From contig NZ_FOXK01000001.1 in NCBI RefSeq assembly GCF_900115695.1, forward strand, positions 372,001 to 436,000: DNA of 64,000 nucleotides. The letters are read 5' to 3'. The stretch is from Ectopseudomonas toyotomiensis (GTDB lineage: Bacteria > Pseudomonadota > Gammaproteobacteria > Pseudomonadales > Pseudomonadaceae). Position numbers and translations under genes: made by a program. Of this stretch, positions 27,056 through 35,668 are shown one piece after another. Under the pieces are notes generated by a model. It was given only the letters and a program-made list of their open reading frames with translations, did no database searches and was not told the DNA's origin. Numbering within the stretch: position 1 is the first letter of the stretch; the number at the start of each line of letters is the position of its first letter.

Positions 27056-27961
27056 ATGTTCGACCTGGCCCAACTGCGCTGCTTCACCACCCTGGCCGCC
27101 GAGCTGAATTTCCGTCGCGCTGCCGAGCGCCTGAACATGACCCAGCCACCGCTGAGTCGGCAGATCCAGCTGCTCGAACATCAATTGGGCGTGACGCTGT
27201 TCACCCGCAGCACTCGCTCGGTTGCCTTGACGGCGGCTGGCCGCGCCTTCTTCGTCGAAGCCCAGGCGCTGCTCGATCAGGCCCACCGTGCCGCGCAAAG
27301 CGCCCGACTGGCCGCCATCGGCGAAAGTGGCGCACTCACCATTAGCTTCGTCGCCAGCGCGGTGTATGACGTGCTGCCACGCGCGATAACTGCGGCCAAA
27401 CGTGAGCGCCCTGGCGTCGATATCGCCTTGCTGGAAATGAGCACCTTCGAACAAGTGCAGGCATTGCGCGCACGGCGCGTGGACCTGGCTATCGTACGGG
27501 CGCCCTTGCAGCAACCCGGGCTGGTCAGCGAATGCCTGCTGCGCGAACCCTTCGTGCTGGCCGCGCCCGCCGCGCATCCACTGGCGCAGCACGAAAGGCC
27601 GACCCTGGAGATGCTCCATGGTCAGCCTTTCATTCTTTACGCGCATACCGCCTGGCAGCCCTTCAACGAGCTGCACACCGGCCTGTTTCGCGCCAGCGGC
27701 ATCCAGCCTGAATTCGTTCAGGCGCTGGGCTCGACCCTGACCATCCTGTCGCTGGTCAATGCCGGCATGGGGCTGGCACTGGTACCACGTAGCGCCAGCG
27801 CCATTCGCTTCGAGCAGGTACGTTTCCGCGAGCTACCGCTACCCAAGGGCGTATGCGGGGAGCTGCATCTGGTCTGGCGCGACGACAACGACAACCCGGC
27901 CTTGCCATCATTGATCGCTGCCGTGCGTCAGGCCGCTCGCGACATCTATCCGCAGAACTGA
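27056..27961 (+). CDS. LysR-family transcriptional regulator
   Basis: 301 residues. The N-terminal winged helix is 'FDLAQLRCFTTLAAELNFRRAAERLNMTQPPLSRQIQLLEHQLG', with effector-binding lobes after about residue 90. Its Pro-Pro-Leu-Ser-Arg recognition helix is of the BenM/CatR/CbnR-like kind. Its stop codon lies 4 nt from the stop of the convergent talarate/galactarate dehydratase gene. Being inside the sugar-acid island, it is the best local candidate regulator for aldarate genes. The target is inferred from position only. Confidence 0.87.
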   Translation: MFDLAQLRCFTTLAAELNFRRAAERLNMTQPPLSRQIQLLEHQLGVTLFTRSTRSVALTAAGRAFFVEAQALLDQAHRAAQSARLAAIGESGALTISFVASAVYDVLPRAITAAKRERPGVDIALLEMSTFEQVQALRARRVDLAIVRAPLQQPGLVSECLLREPFVLAAPAAHPLAQHERPTLEMLHGQPFILYAHTAWQPFNELHTGLFRASGIQPEFVQALGSTLTILSLVNAGMGLALVPRSASAIRFEQVRFRELPLPKGVCGELHLVWRDDNDNPALPSLIAAVRQAARDIYPQN

Positions 27962-27965
27962 CGCT

Positions 27966-29120
27966 TCAAGCGCGTTTGACAACCTCCGCCTGCTGCACCG
28001 TCCAACCGGCCACCTGCTCGCTCAGGCTAATACCCAGGCCCGGACGAGTCGGCACCAACATGCGCCCGTCGCGAATCTCCAGGCGCTCGTTGAACAGCGG
28101 CTCCAGCCATTCGAAGTGCTCGACCCAGGGCTCGCGCGTATGGCTAGCGGCCAGGTGCACGTGCAGCTCCATGGCGAAGTGCGGCGCCAGGGTCATGCCG
28201 GCCTGCTCGGCCAGGGTCTGCACGCGCAGGTACGGGGTGATGCCGCCCACGCGCGGCGCATCGGGCATGAGGAAGTCGGCGCCGCGCTGGCGAATGAACT
28301 CCCAGTGCTCGGCGGGGCTGGTGAGCATCTCACCGGTGGCGATCGGTGTATCGAACTGGCGCACCAGCTCGGCGTGGCCTTCGGCGTCGTAGCAGTCCAG
28401 CGGTTCCTCGATCCAGATCAGATCGAAGGGCTCCAAGCGACGGCACATGCGCCGCGCGGTCGGGCGATCCCATTGCTGGTTGGCGTCGACCATCAGCGGG
28501 AAGCTTTCACCCAGGTGCTCACGCACCGTGCTGACACGGTGTATATCCAGCGCCCAGTCAGGCTGGCCGACCTTGAGTTTGATACCGCCAATGCCCTTCT
28601 CGCGAGAAATGTCGGTGTTCTTCAACAACTGGTCGAGCGGCGTGTGCAGAAAGCCGCCGGAGGTGTTGTAGCAGCGCACCGAATCACGATGGCTACCGAG
28701 CAGACGTGCCAGCGACAGGCCACTGCGACGCGCCTTGAGATCCCACAGGGCAACGTCGAAGGCGCCGATGGCCTGGGTCGCCAGGCCGCTACGGCCCACC
28801 GAGGCGCCAGCCCAGCACAGCTTGTCCCAGAGCTTGGCGATATCGCTGGGGTTCTCGCCGATCAGGTTAGGCGCCACTTCCAGGGCATGGGCGAACTGAC
28901 CGGGGCCACCGGCGCGCTTGGAATAGCTGAAGCCCAGGCCACGGTGACCGTCGCGGGTTTCGATCTCGGCGATCAGGATGGCGATCTCGGTCATCGGCTT
29001 CTGCCGGCCTGTGAGCACCTTGGCATCGCTGATCGGGTTGGCCAGCGGCAGCGCTACCGAGCGCAGGCTGAGCCAGGTGATACGGTCATCGTCGGCGCAT
29101 GGGGTGGCGTTATCGGTCAT
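27966..29120 (-). CDS. L-talarate/galactarate dehydratase (enolase superfamily)
   Basis: 384 residues from the ATG at 29120; the longer open frame upstream is not conserved. It follows Salmonella L-talarate/galactarate dehydratase closely, for example 'CYNTSGGFLHTPLDQLLKN', the KxK motif in 'GIGGIKLKVGQPD', 'LMVDANQQWDR', 'WIEEPLD', 'IATGEML' and 'APHFAMELHVHLAA' with the catalytic His. It dehydrates L-talarate and galactarate to 5-keto-4-deoxyglucarate-type products and may epimerise them. This gives the locus a second, structurally unrelated route for galactarate besides GarD. The upstream spacer separates it from a divergent chemoreceptor gene. Confidence 0.88.
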   Translation of the reverse strand: MTDNATPCADDDRITWLSLRSVALPLANPISDAKVLTGRQKPMTEIAILIAEIETRDGHRGLGFSYSKRAGGPGQFAHALEVAPNLIGENPSDIAKLWDKLCWAGASVGRSGLATQAIGAFDVALWDLKARRSGLSLARLLGSHRDSVRCYNTSGGFLHTPLDQLLKNTDISREKGIGGIKLKVGQPDWALDIHRVSTVREHLGESFPLMVDANQQWDRPTARRMCRRLEPFDLIWIEEPLDCYDAEGHAELVRQFDTPIATGEMLTSPAEHWEFIRQRGADFLMPDAPRVGGITPYLRVQTLAEQAGMTLAPHFAMELHVHLAASHTREPWVEHFEWLEPLFNERLEIRDGRMLVPTRPGLGISLSEQVAGWTVQQAEVVKRA

Positions 29121-29347
29121 GACATCTTCCTCGTGATGAAACTCGGCGCCCCAGTTGGGCCGCCGAAAATGGACAACCCGAGTCAGATTAAGATGATTGC
29201 GCAATCATTCAAGCATCAGGATTGCCCACCGACGCCAGGCCTGTTCAGGGCCATTTGCCCGACTCGTCTAGACATTTCACAAATCTGCAACATTCACCGT
29301 CTACGCTGAATATGTCCCGCTCCGCCTGACCTCCGAGGCATCCCATC

Positions 29348-30973
29348 ATGTTCCTGCAAAAATCCCTGCGCGCGCAGATTCTCGCCCTGCTCGGCGGCAG
29401 TCTGGCGCTGATCCTGATCACCGCCTTGGCATGCTTCAGCGTCCTCTCCAGCGGCATTCAGTCCTACCGTGGCCTGCTCGATGGGCCGCTGGAGTCTTCG
29501 CGACTGATCGACGCGGCCAACGTCGAATTCAAGATCCAGGTGCAGGAATGGAAGAACGTCCTGCTGCGCGGCCAGGACAACGCCAACCTGCAACGCTACT
29601 GGAGCCAGTTCGAAGCGCAGGAGCGCAAGGTGCAGGACATTCTCGGCCAGTTGACCCAGGTCGCCGCTGCCGACCCGGCGTTGAAAACGCAGGTCGAACG
29701 CCTGCGTAGCGAACATCAGGCGCTCGGCGGCAATTACCGCAAGGGCCGCGACGCCTTCGTGGCCGCCGGTGCCGATGCCAGGGCCGGCGATGAAGCCGTC
29801 AAAGGCATCGACCGCGCCGCCAGTGAGCAGATGACTGCACTGGTCGAGCAGTTGCGCCAGAACAGCCTGAGCCAGGCCGAGCAGATCAACGCTAATGCCG
29901 CGCGCACCATTCTCAGCGGCACCATCGTGATGCTGGCCGCCGCCCTGGTCATCGCCGTATTCAGCCTGTGGCTGGTCAATCGCAATCTGATCATCCCCAT
30001 CCGCCACCTGATCGGCCATGTCGACCAGCTCAGCCAGGGGCGCTTCGGCCAGCGCGTGGAAAGCACGCGGCAGGATGAGCTGGGCCTGCTGGCGCGTGCC
30101 GCGAACACCCTGCGCGACTTTCTCGCCAGCACCAGCGATCGCCTGCACCAGAGCACGCAGAACCTCGACAACGCCAGCAGCGAGCTGAACGCCATCGCCT
30201 CACGCATGACCGAGGGCGTCAGCGAGCAGTTCGAGCGTACCGATCAGGTCGCCACTGCCATGCACGAGATGTCCGCCACCGCCCAGGAAGTAGCGCGCCA
30301 TGCCGCTGACGCCGCGCACGCGGCCAACGATGCCGACGACTCGGCGCGCCAGGGCAGCACGGTGATGCAATCGACCATCGCCACCATCACCGACATTCGC
30401 GGCGAGATCGCCAACACCGCCGAGGTGATCCGTCGTCTGGAAAGCGACAGCGGGCGTATCGGCAAGGTGCTGGAGGTGATCCGCGGCATCGCCGAGCAGA
30501 CCAACCTGCTGGCCCTCAACGCCGCCATCGAAGCCGCGCGCGCCGGCGAACAGGGCCGTGGTTTCGCCGTGGTCGCCGACGAGGTGCGCACCCTGGCCCA
30601 GCGTACCGCCGAGTCCACTGCCGAGATCAACCAGATCATCGACACCGTGCAGAACGGCGCACTGAATGCCGTGCGCGCCATCGAGAGCGGCCAGCAGCGC
30701 AGCGAACAGGGCGTGACCCAGGTCACCGAGGCCGGCGCCATGCTGCAGCGCATCACCGAGGCGGTGGAGGCCATCCGCGACATGAACCAGCAGATCGCCA
30801 CCGCCGCCGAAGAGCAGACCTCGGTGGCCGAGGACATCTCGCGCAACCTCACCGAGCTGACCGCCATCGCCAGTGCCAACCAGGACAACGTCGAGCGCAC
30901 GCAGAAGGCCAGCCGCAACCTGCATGACATGTCCGGGCAACTGGGCGAAGTGACTCGCCGTCTGGGCTCCTGA
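29348..30973 (+). CDS. Methyl-accepting chemotaxis protein
   Basis: 541 residues. TM1 is at about 12-32. A helical periplasmic sensor domain follows at about 33-190; the 'FKIQVQEWKNVLLRG' segment is typical of four-helix-bundle receptors. TM2 is at about 193-215, then HAMP and a long coiled-coil signalling domain with the conserved hairpin tip 'RGIAEQTNLLALNAAIEAARAGEQGRGFAVVADEVRTLA'. There is no C-terminal CheR-tethering pentapeptide. It is divergent from the talarate/galactarate dehydratase gene, so a role in attraction to sugar acids is a fair guess, though many Pseudomonas MCP genes lie beside unrelated genes. Confidence 0.92.
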   Translation: MFLQKSLRAQILALLGGSLALILITALACFSVLSSGIQSYRGLLDGPLESSRLIDAANVEFKIQVQEWKNVLLRGQDNANLQRYWSQFEAQERKVQDILGQLTQVAAADPALKTQVERLRSEHQALGGNYRKGRDAFVAAGADARAGDEAVKGIDRAASEQMTALVEQLRQNSLSQAEQINANAARTILSGTIVMLAAALVIAVFSLWLVNRNLIIPIRHLIGHVDQLSQGRFGQRVESTRQDELGLLARAANTLRDFLASTSDRLHQSTQNLDNASSELNAIASRMTEGVSEQFERTDQVATAMHEMSATAQEVARHAADAAHAANDADDSARQGSTVMQSTIATITDIRGEIANTAEVIRRLESDSGRIGKVLEVIRGIAEQTNLLALNAAIEAARAGEQGRGFAVVADEVRTLAQRTAESTAEINQIIDTVQNGALNAVRAIESGQQRSEQGVTQVTEAGAMLQRITEAVEAIRDMNQQIATAAEEQTSVAEDISRNLTELTAIASANQDNVERTQKASRNLHDMSGQLGEVTRRLGS

Positions 30974-31177
30974 GCCAATCTGCGAACCGGCGTGGCACGC
31001 AGCGCGCGGTTCGCCCCGGCGCCGACAGCCTGCGCAGCAGAATGGACGCCGTAATGCAGGCTGCGGCCCTCCCGCTCGCTGGCGGGGAAAGTACACAGGG
31101 CGGACAAGCATTCGACATGTCCGCCCCCACTGAGAACAGGCAAACGACAAAAGGTCGCAATTAACCCTTGCTATTTA

Positions 31178-31198
31178 TGTAATAGGAATTATTCTCAG
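31178..31198. promoter_or_regulatory. Probable Fur box upstream of the 76-residue gene
   Basis: AATAGGAATTATTCTCAG (31181-31198) has one perfect Fur half-site, ATTCTCA, and a 5-of-7 match to the inverted half. It is about 30 nt upstream of the start codon in an AT-rich island within otherwise GC-rich sequence. I recall that the equivalent small P. aeruginosa gene beside fklB (PA4570) is strongly induced by iron starvation, which supports the assignment. Confidence 0.6.
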
Positions 31199-31227
31199 TT
31201 ACGTAATGACGGCCAAGGAGACCTGCC

Positions 31228-31458
31228 ATGACCTACCTGATCGATGCCTGGCTGGACCGCCCGCATCCCTACCTGCGCATCCTCAACCGCGAAACCGGGG
31301 AAGTCTGCGCCATGCTGGAAGAAGAAGCGCTGGACGAGCTGCGCGACCAGGGCGACCTGGACCTGCACGAGCTCAGCTCCAGCGAGCCCATCGTGCTCAA
31401 AGAGCTGGTGCGCAGCCTGTTTCTGTACTGCTACGCACGGGCCCTGCGCCCATCCTGA
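31228..31458 (+). CDS. Small conserved Pseudomonas protein, probably iron-starvation induced (PA4570-like)
   Basis: 76 residues, soluble and acidic, with no signal peptide: 'MTYLIDAWLDRPHPYLRIL', then 'RETGEVCAMLEEEALDELRDQGDLDLHEL'. A good AAGGAG ribosome site lies 8 nt before the ATG. The position next to fklB and the length match PA4570 of P. aeruginosa. No domain of known function is visible. The Fur-box-like site upstream and the strong terminator downstream make it a single-gene unit. Confidence 0.8.
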   Translation: MTYLIDAWLDRPHPYLRILNRETGEVCAMLEEEALDELRDQGDLDLHELSSSEPIVLKELVRSLFLYCYARALRPS

Positions 31459-31464
31459 AAGACA

Positions 31465-31500
31465 AAACGGGGCACCCTGTCAGCAGGGTGCCCCGTTTCG
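31465..31500. terminator. Terminator hairpin between the small gene and fklB, possibly bidirectional
   Basis: A perfect 15-bp stem, AAACGGGGCACCCTG (31465-31479) with CAGGGTGCCCCGTTT (31484-31498), and a 4-nt loop TCAG. There are T residues on the plus-strand side and A residues before it, so it could stop transcripts from both converging genes. Confidence 0.88.
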
Positions 31501-31563
31501 TTGGATCAGGCTGCCATGTAGGGTGCGCTGTGCGCACCGAAGCGACAGCTTGCGTCCCAAGAC

Positions 31564-32193
31564 TTACAGAATATCCAGCAGCTCTACATCGAATACCAGC
31601 ACACTGTGCGGCGGGATGCTGCCGACACCCTGGGCGCCGTAGGCCAGCTCGCTCGGCACGTGCAGGCGCCATTTGCTACCGGTGCCCATCAGTTGCAGCG
31701 CCTCGACCCAACCCGGAATCACACCACCAACCGGGAATTCAGCCGGCTGGCCACGCTCGTAGGAGCTGTCGAACACGGTGCCGTCGATCAGCGTGCCGTG
31801 GTAGTGGGTACGCACCTGATCCTCGGCGGACGGCTTGGCGCCCTCGCCAGCGACCAGCACTTCGTACTGCAGGCCGGAGGCCAATACGGTCACGCCTTCG
31901 CGCTTGGCGTTTTCGGCCAGGTAGGCACGACCTTCGCCAGCAGCGGCTTCGGCCTTGGCGGCCGCTTCAGCCTGCATGATTTCGCGGATGACCTTGAAGC
32001 TGGCGCCGAGCTCGGCCTCGGAAACACGACTGGCCTGGCCGCTGAACGCGTCGGTCAGACCGGCGAGGATGGCAGTCAGGTCAACGCCGGGCGGCGGGTT
32101 GTCGCGCAACTGACCACCGAGTTGACGACCGATGCCATAGCTGACGCGACCTTCATCGGAGGACAGATCGGGGCTGAAGTTGAGTTCGGACAT
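31564..32193 (-). CDS. fklB: FKBP-type peptidyl-prolyl cis-trans isomerase
   Basis: 209 residues with the FklB/FkpA layout. The N-terminal helical dimerisation domain (about 1-95) includes 'VSYGIGRQLGGQLRDNPP' and a long Ala/Glu-rich helix; the C-terminal FKBP domain (about 115-209) includes 'VRTHYHGTLIDGTVFDSSYERGQPAEFPVGGVIPGW' and 'PSELAYG'. There is no signal peptide, so it is the cytosolic FklB rather than periplasmic FkpA. It catalyses prolyl isomerisation during folding. Confidence 0.92.
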   Translation of the reverse strand: MSELNFSPDLSSDEGRVSYGIGRQLGGQLRDNPPPGVDLTAILAGLTDAFSGQASRVSEAELGASFKVIREIMQAEAAAKAEAAAGEGRAYLAENAKREGVTVLASGLQYEVLVAGEGAKPSAEDQVRTHYHGTLIDGTVFDSSYERGQPAEFPVGGVIPGWVEALQLMGTGSKWRLHVPSELAYGAQGVGSIPPHSVLVFDVELLDIL

Positions 32194-32273
32194 GAAAGGC
32201 TCCGCTTGGGGCTATGAAAAAGGCCGGCCAGACTAGCACAGATACAGAGCTCGGCGTTGCTCGCCGCGGGTAC

Positions 32274-32417
32274 CTAGGATGTTCCCGGCTTACGCCCACG
32301 TCGGCAGCGCTCGGAGCAGTAACGCACCTCCTCCCAGCAGCGCGCCCACTTCTTGCGCCAGCTGAACGGTAGCCCGCAGACCGCACAGGTCTTCACCGGC
32401 AGCTCGCTCTTCTTCAC
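32274..32417 (-). CDS. DUF2256 small zinc-ribbon-like protein
   Basis: 47 residues from a GTG whose first bases overlap the stop of the photolyase gene (GTGA). The whole protein is the DUF2256 motif: '[20 protein letters not shown]' followed by '[12 protein letters not shown]', with Cys-x2-Cys and Cys-x3-Cys pairs fit for one zinc ion. It is basic and could touch nucleic acid. DUF2256 genes commonly sit beside cryptochrome/photolyase genes. The function is unknown. Confidence 0.82.
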   Translation of the reverse strand: MKKSELPVKTCAVCGLPFSWRKKWARCWEEVRYCSERCRRGRKPGTS

Positions 32418-33949
32418 AGCATTTCTCCGGCGTCGAGTTTCGCCAACAGGTGCTCGCCCCAGTCCCACAGCGCCTGCTGCTTGGCCTCGGTCATGCGCGC
32501 CAGGTTGCGGTAGACCATGCCGATACGCGGGTTACGCTCCAGCGGCTCGCGATGGCGCATGAGGAAATGCCAGTACAGGGCGTTGAACGGGCAGGCCGAC
32601 TCGCCAGTGCTCTCGCTCACCTTGTAGCTGCAGCCTTGGCAATGGTTGGACATGCGCTTGATGTACTGGCCGCTGGCGCAATAGGGCTTGGAGCCGAGGT
32701 AGCCACCGTCGGCATGCATCACCATGCCCAGGGTGTTGGGCAGTTCCACCCAGTCGAAGGCGTCCATGTACACGGCCAGGTACCAGTCGCAGATGGCCTT
32801 GGGCGCGATCCCTGCGAGCAAGGCGAAGTTGCCGGTGACCATCAAGCGCTGGATATGGTGGGCGTAGGCATGTTCCAGGGTCTGGCCGATGGCCTGACGC
32901 ATGCAGTTCATCCGTGTCTTGCCGGTCCAGTAGAACTCCGGCAGCGCACGTGAATTACCGAAACGGTTGCCCTCGGCGTACTCCGGCATGCGCAGCCAGT
33001 AGATGCCGCGCACGTACTCGCGCCAGCCGATCAGTTGGCGGATGAAACCTTCGGCGGCGTTCAGCGGCACGTCGCCAGCGCGATAGGCCGCTTCGACCCC
33101 GGCGCAGAGCCGCCGCAGATCGAGCAGGCCGATATTCAGTGCGGCGCTGATGCGCGAGTGAAAGAGAAAGGGTTCGCCATCGGCCATGGCGTCCTGATAG
33201 TCGCCGAAGTCGGCCAGACCATTGTCGAGGAAATGCTGCCAGAGGCGCTCGGCCTGCTCAGCCGTTACCGGGTAATCGAAACCTTCCAGGCTGCCGTAAT
33301 GACTCGTGAAACGCTGCCCGACCAACGCCAGTACGTCACGCGTGATGGCGTCAGGCTCGACGCGCAGTGGCGCGGGTGGGCGCATGCCTTTTGGCAAGGC
33401 TTTGCGGTTGTCGGCGTCGAAGTTCCAGGCACCGCCCTCCGGTGTGCCGTCGGGGTTGAGCAACAGCCTGCTGTCGCGGCGCATCTCGCGGTAGAAGAAC
33501 TCCATGCGCAGCTGCTTGCGCCCCTTGGCCCAGGCAGCGAACGCATCGCGGCTGCAGAGAAAGCGGCTGTCCTGATGCCAGTGAATCGGCACGCCGCAAT
33601 GACGTAGCGCCTGCTCCAGGCGCCAGTCGCCGCACTCGGTAAGATGCACCTCGGTCGGATCGAGCCGCTGCGTCCAGCGCAGCAACTCGCCAGGCAGCGA
33701 ACCACTGTTGTCCGGATCATCCAGTGCCACGTAGTGCACCTTGATGCCCCGCTCGCGCAACGCCTCGGCAAAATGGCGCATGGCGCTGAAGATCAACGCG
33801 ATCTTCTTCGGGTGGTGCGGCACATGGCTGGCCTCCTCCATCACCTCGGCCAGCAGCACGTGATCATGGTCCGGGTCGACGTCCTCCAACGCACCAAGAC
33901 CGTGGGTGAGCTGGTCACCCAGAATGAGAATCAGACGACGAACACTCAC
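32414..33949 (-). CDS. FeS-BCP type (6-4) photolyase / cryptochrome
   Basis: 511 residues from a GTG at 33949 that overlaps the upstream stop codon; '[18 protein letters not shown]' is the normal N-terminus of the family. The layout is an N-terminal Rossmann-like antenna domain (about 1-140), an FAD-binding helical domain, and the four cysteines of the iron-sulfur cluster: Cys in 'RMNCMRQ', two in 'SNHCQGCSY' and one in 'SACPFN'. This group (Agrobacterium PhrB, Rhodobacter CryB) repairs (6-4) photoproducts or acts in light signalling, using a lumazine antenna. It is the third gene of a coupled four-gene operon. Confidence 0.9.
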   Translation of the reverse strand: MSVRRLILILGDQLTHGLGALEDVDPDHDHVLLAEVMEEASHVPHHPKKIALIFSAMRHFAEALRERGIKVHYVALDDPDNSGSLPGELLRWTQRLDPTEVHLTECGDWRLEQALRHCGVPIHWHQDSRFLCSRDAFAAWAKGRKQLRMEFFYREMRRDSRLLLNPDGTPEGGAWNFDADNRKALPKGMRPPAPLRVEPDAITRDVLALVGQRFTSHYGSLEGFDYPVTAEQAERLWQHFLDNGLADFGDYQDAMADGEPFLFHSRISAALNIGLLDLRRLCAGVEAAYRAGDVPLNAAEGFIRQLIGWREYVRGIYWLRMPEYAEGNRFGNSRALPEFYWTGKTRMNCMRQAIGQTLEHAYAHHIQRLMVTGNFALLAGIAPKAICDWYLAVYMDAFDWVELPNTLGMVMHADGGYLGSKPYCASGQYIKRMSNHCQGCSYKVSESTGESACPFNALYWHFLMRHREPLERNPRIGMVYRNLARMTEAKQQALWDWGEHLLAKLDAGEML

Positions 33950-35346
33950 AGCAGCACGATCTCCATGTTCGGGTGGCGGCGCAGGTGGCTGAGCAGAATG
34001 TGATAGGTGTCGAGGTTGAAGCCGCCACGGCGCTTGGCCAGTAATGGCTCGACCCGCTCGAAACGATCTACCGTGCCAAGGTGGCGCCATTGATCGAGCA
34101 CGTGCCACTGGGTCAGGCCGTGCTGCTCGTCGCGCTCGACCAGCGCGACCGGCCCGCTCCATGGCCAGGCTTGGGTTCGCAGGTGCTCGACGCTGGCGAG
34201 CAACCGCGTATCGTGCATCTGGCGCGACTCCTCGCCACAGCAGGCGCCAGCACAGCGCCCAAGCTGATAGGCGAAGCAGGCACCATCGCCCTCCTCCAGA
34301 CCGAGGACACGCAGGCACAGGTGTCGTTGCCGCGCCTGCTCAAGCAGCCACTGGCGCGCGTGATGGCGCGAGCGGAACAACCCGGCCTGCCTGAGCCCTG
34401 GCGTCAAAGCCTGGTGCTGGAGCAGTTCGATGCGCAGATCGCCAGGCTCGCCCGCCAGCGCCCAGGTCAACAGCTCGCGCTGCTTGCGCAGACGACGGTT
34501 GTACAGGGGTTGCAGACGCTTGATCTCGGCAGACTCGAACAGCAGAGCCCCCAGCTCACCGGCCGTGATAGCCACCTGCACATCACGGATCTGCTGCACC
34601 ATCTGCAGGCTGCGGCGGTCGCGGTGATCGTTCTGAAAGTGCGACATCACCCGGCGGCGCAGATTGCGGCTCTTGCCCACATACAGTTGCGCACCACCGT
34701 CGCCCAGGAAGTAATAAACACCCGGACGTTCCGGCAACTGGGCGAAACGCTCCGCGGCCAGCAACGGAGGCCGCGCTGCGCTTCGCAACTGATGCCCCAG
34801 CGCCGCCGGAGCGACCTGCTGCAGTAAATGCCGAGCCAGTGCCAGAACGGCCTCCGCATCCGGCACGGCGCGATCACGGAAGAAACGCGTGATGCCAAAA
34901 TGCGCACATAGCGCATCGAAGCCGGCGCTGGCCAGTTCCGGCAGCGCCGCTCTGGCCAGGCGCTGGGTGCAGAGCTGTTGCGGACGCTGCGCGTTCCAGT
35001 CAGGCAGCACGCGACGCAAGAACGCCAGACTGAATCGAAGATTGTGGCCCACCAGTATGCGGCCGCGAATGGCAGCGGCTATCGCTTGCGCCTCGCTCTC
35101 GATACGCGGCTGGCCGCGTAATTCCAGTGGATGCAGACCACTCAGGCTGAGCAACTGCGAGGGCAGCGCGACACCAGGCTCGAACAGCCAGTGCAAGCGC
35201 TCTGCGACACAACCCTCAGCATCGACCTGGATGATCGCCAGCTCCCAGATGGCATCACGTGCCGGGTGGGCTCCGGTGGTCTTCACCTCCACGACTGCCA
35301 GGGCCCTGCCCTGCAACGTGGCGGCCGGTGCGAAGGCAGCCGTCAC
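33946..35346 (-). CDS. Degenerate DEDDh-exonuclease fused to GIY-YIG nuclease (UvrC-N/Cho-like)
   Basis: 466 residues from a GTG that overlaps the upstream stop. Residues about 10-180 have the fold of a DnaQ-type exonuclease, but key acids are lost. The first motif is 'VVEVKTTG' where an active enzyme has Asp-x-Glu, the second is 'GHNLRFS' with Ser for Asp, and the third is 'DRAVPDA' with Asp for His. Residues about 200-290 form a GIY-YIG domain that looks intact: 'PGVYYF', 'LYVGKSRNLRRRVMSHF' and 'LLFESAEIKRLQPLYN' with the metal-binding Glu. The C-terminal ~170 residues include a Cys cluster ('GRCAGACCGEES') like UvrC. The expected role is DNA incision near damage. Confidence 0.85.
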   Translation of the reverse strand: MTAAFAPAATLQGRALAVVEVKTTGAHPARDAIWELAIIQVDAEGCVAERLHWLFEPGVALPSQLLSLSGLHPLELRGQPRIESEAQAIAAAIRGRILVGHNLRFSLAFLRRVLPDWNAQRPQQLCTQRLARAALPELASAGFDALCAHFGITRFFRDRAVPDAEAVLALARHLLQQVAPAALGHQLRSAARPPLLAAERFAQLPERPGVYYFLGDGGAQLYVGKSRNLRRRVMSHFQNDHRDRRSLQMVQQIRDVQVAITAGELGALLFESAEIKRLQPLYNRRLRKQRELLTWALAGEPGDLRIELLQHQALTPGLRQAGLFRSRHHARQWLLEQARQRHLCLRVLGLEEGDGACFAYQLGRCAGACCGEESRQMHDTRLLASVEHLRTQAWPWSGPVALVERDEQHGLTQWHVLDQWRHLGTVDRFERVEPLLAKRRGGFNLDTYHILLSHLRRHPNMEIVLL

Positions 35347-35645
35347 CAGCCAGAACGGAAGGCGATGGGCACGCGCAGGCTGTTGTCAGCCGATGGCATG
35401 CCGCACATCTCGTCATGGACCGAGCTGTGCACCAGGAAGAATGGCAGCGCCGGCATTTCCTGCAGCACGTCACGCGCATGTTCTATCGAACGCAGGTTAA
35501 GCGTACTGCCCTGGTCGGTAAGAATCGGGTGGGCGCGTCCTTCCATCCGCGCCTCGAGCAGATAAATGCCACCCTCCAGGGAGATCAGATTGAGTTCATC
35601 AACGCGCCCGGCTTGAGCGTGAGCGGACAGATCATGCAGATTCAT
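35343..35645 (-). CDS. DUF6482 family protein, first gene of the photolyase operon
   Basis: 100 residues, soluble and acidic, with no membrane segment. It begins 'MNLHDLSAHAQAGRVDELNL' and continues 'LEGGIYLLEARMEGRAHPILTDQG', followed by 'LRSIEHARDVLQ'. I recognise it as a DUF6482-type protein common in Pseudomonas; the function is unknown. A good GGAGG ribosome site lies upstream. Its stop codon overlaps the GTG start of the next gene, so translation is coupled. The promoter region just upstream carries repeated TATACA/TGTACA hexamers. Confidence 0.75.
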   Translation of the reverse strand: MNLHDLSAHAQAGRVDELNLISLEGGIYLLEARMEGRAHPILTDQGSTLNLRSIEHARDVLQEMPALPFFLVHSSVHDEMCGMPSADNSLRVPIAFRSGW

Positions 35646-35668
35646 CGGGCTTACCTCCTGCCCTTAAC

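Noticed and set aside
33950..34318. An N-terminal extension of about 120 residues on the photolyase
   Set aside because: The segment overlaps the nuclease gene, is Arg/Ala/Pro-rich and unconserved; a GTG at 33949 gives the normal family N-terminus.
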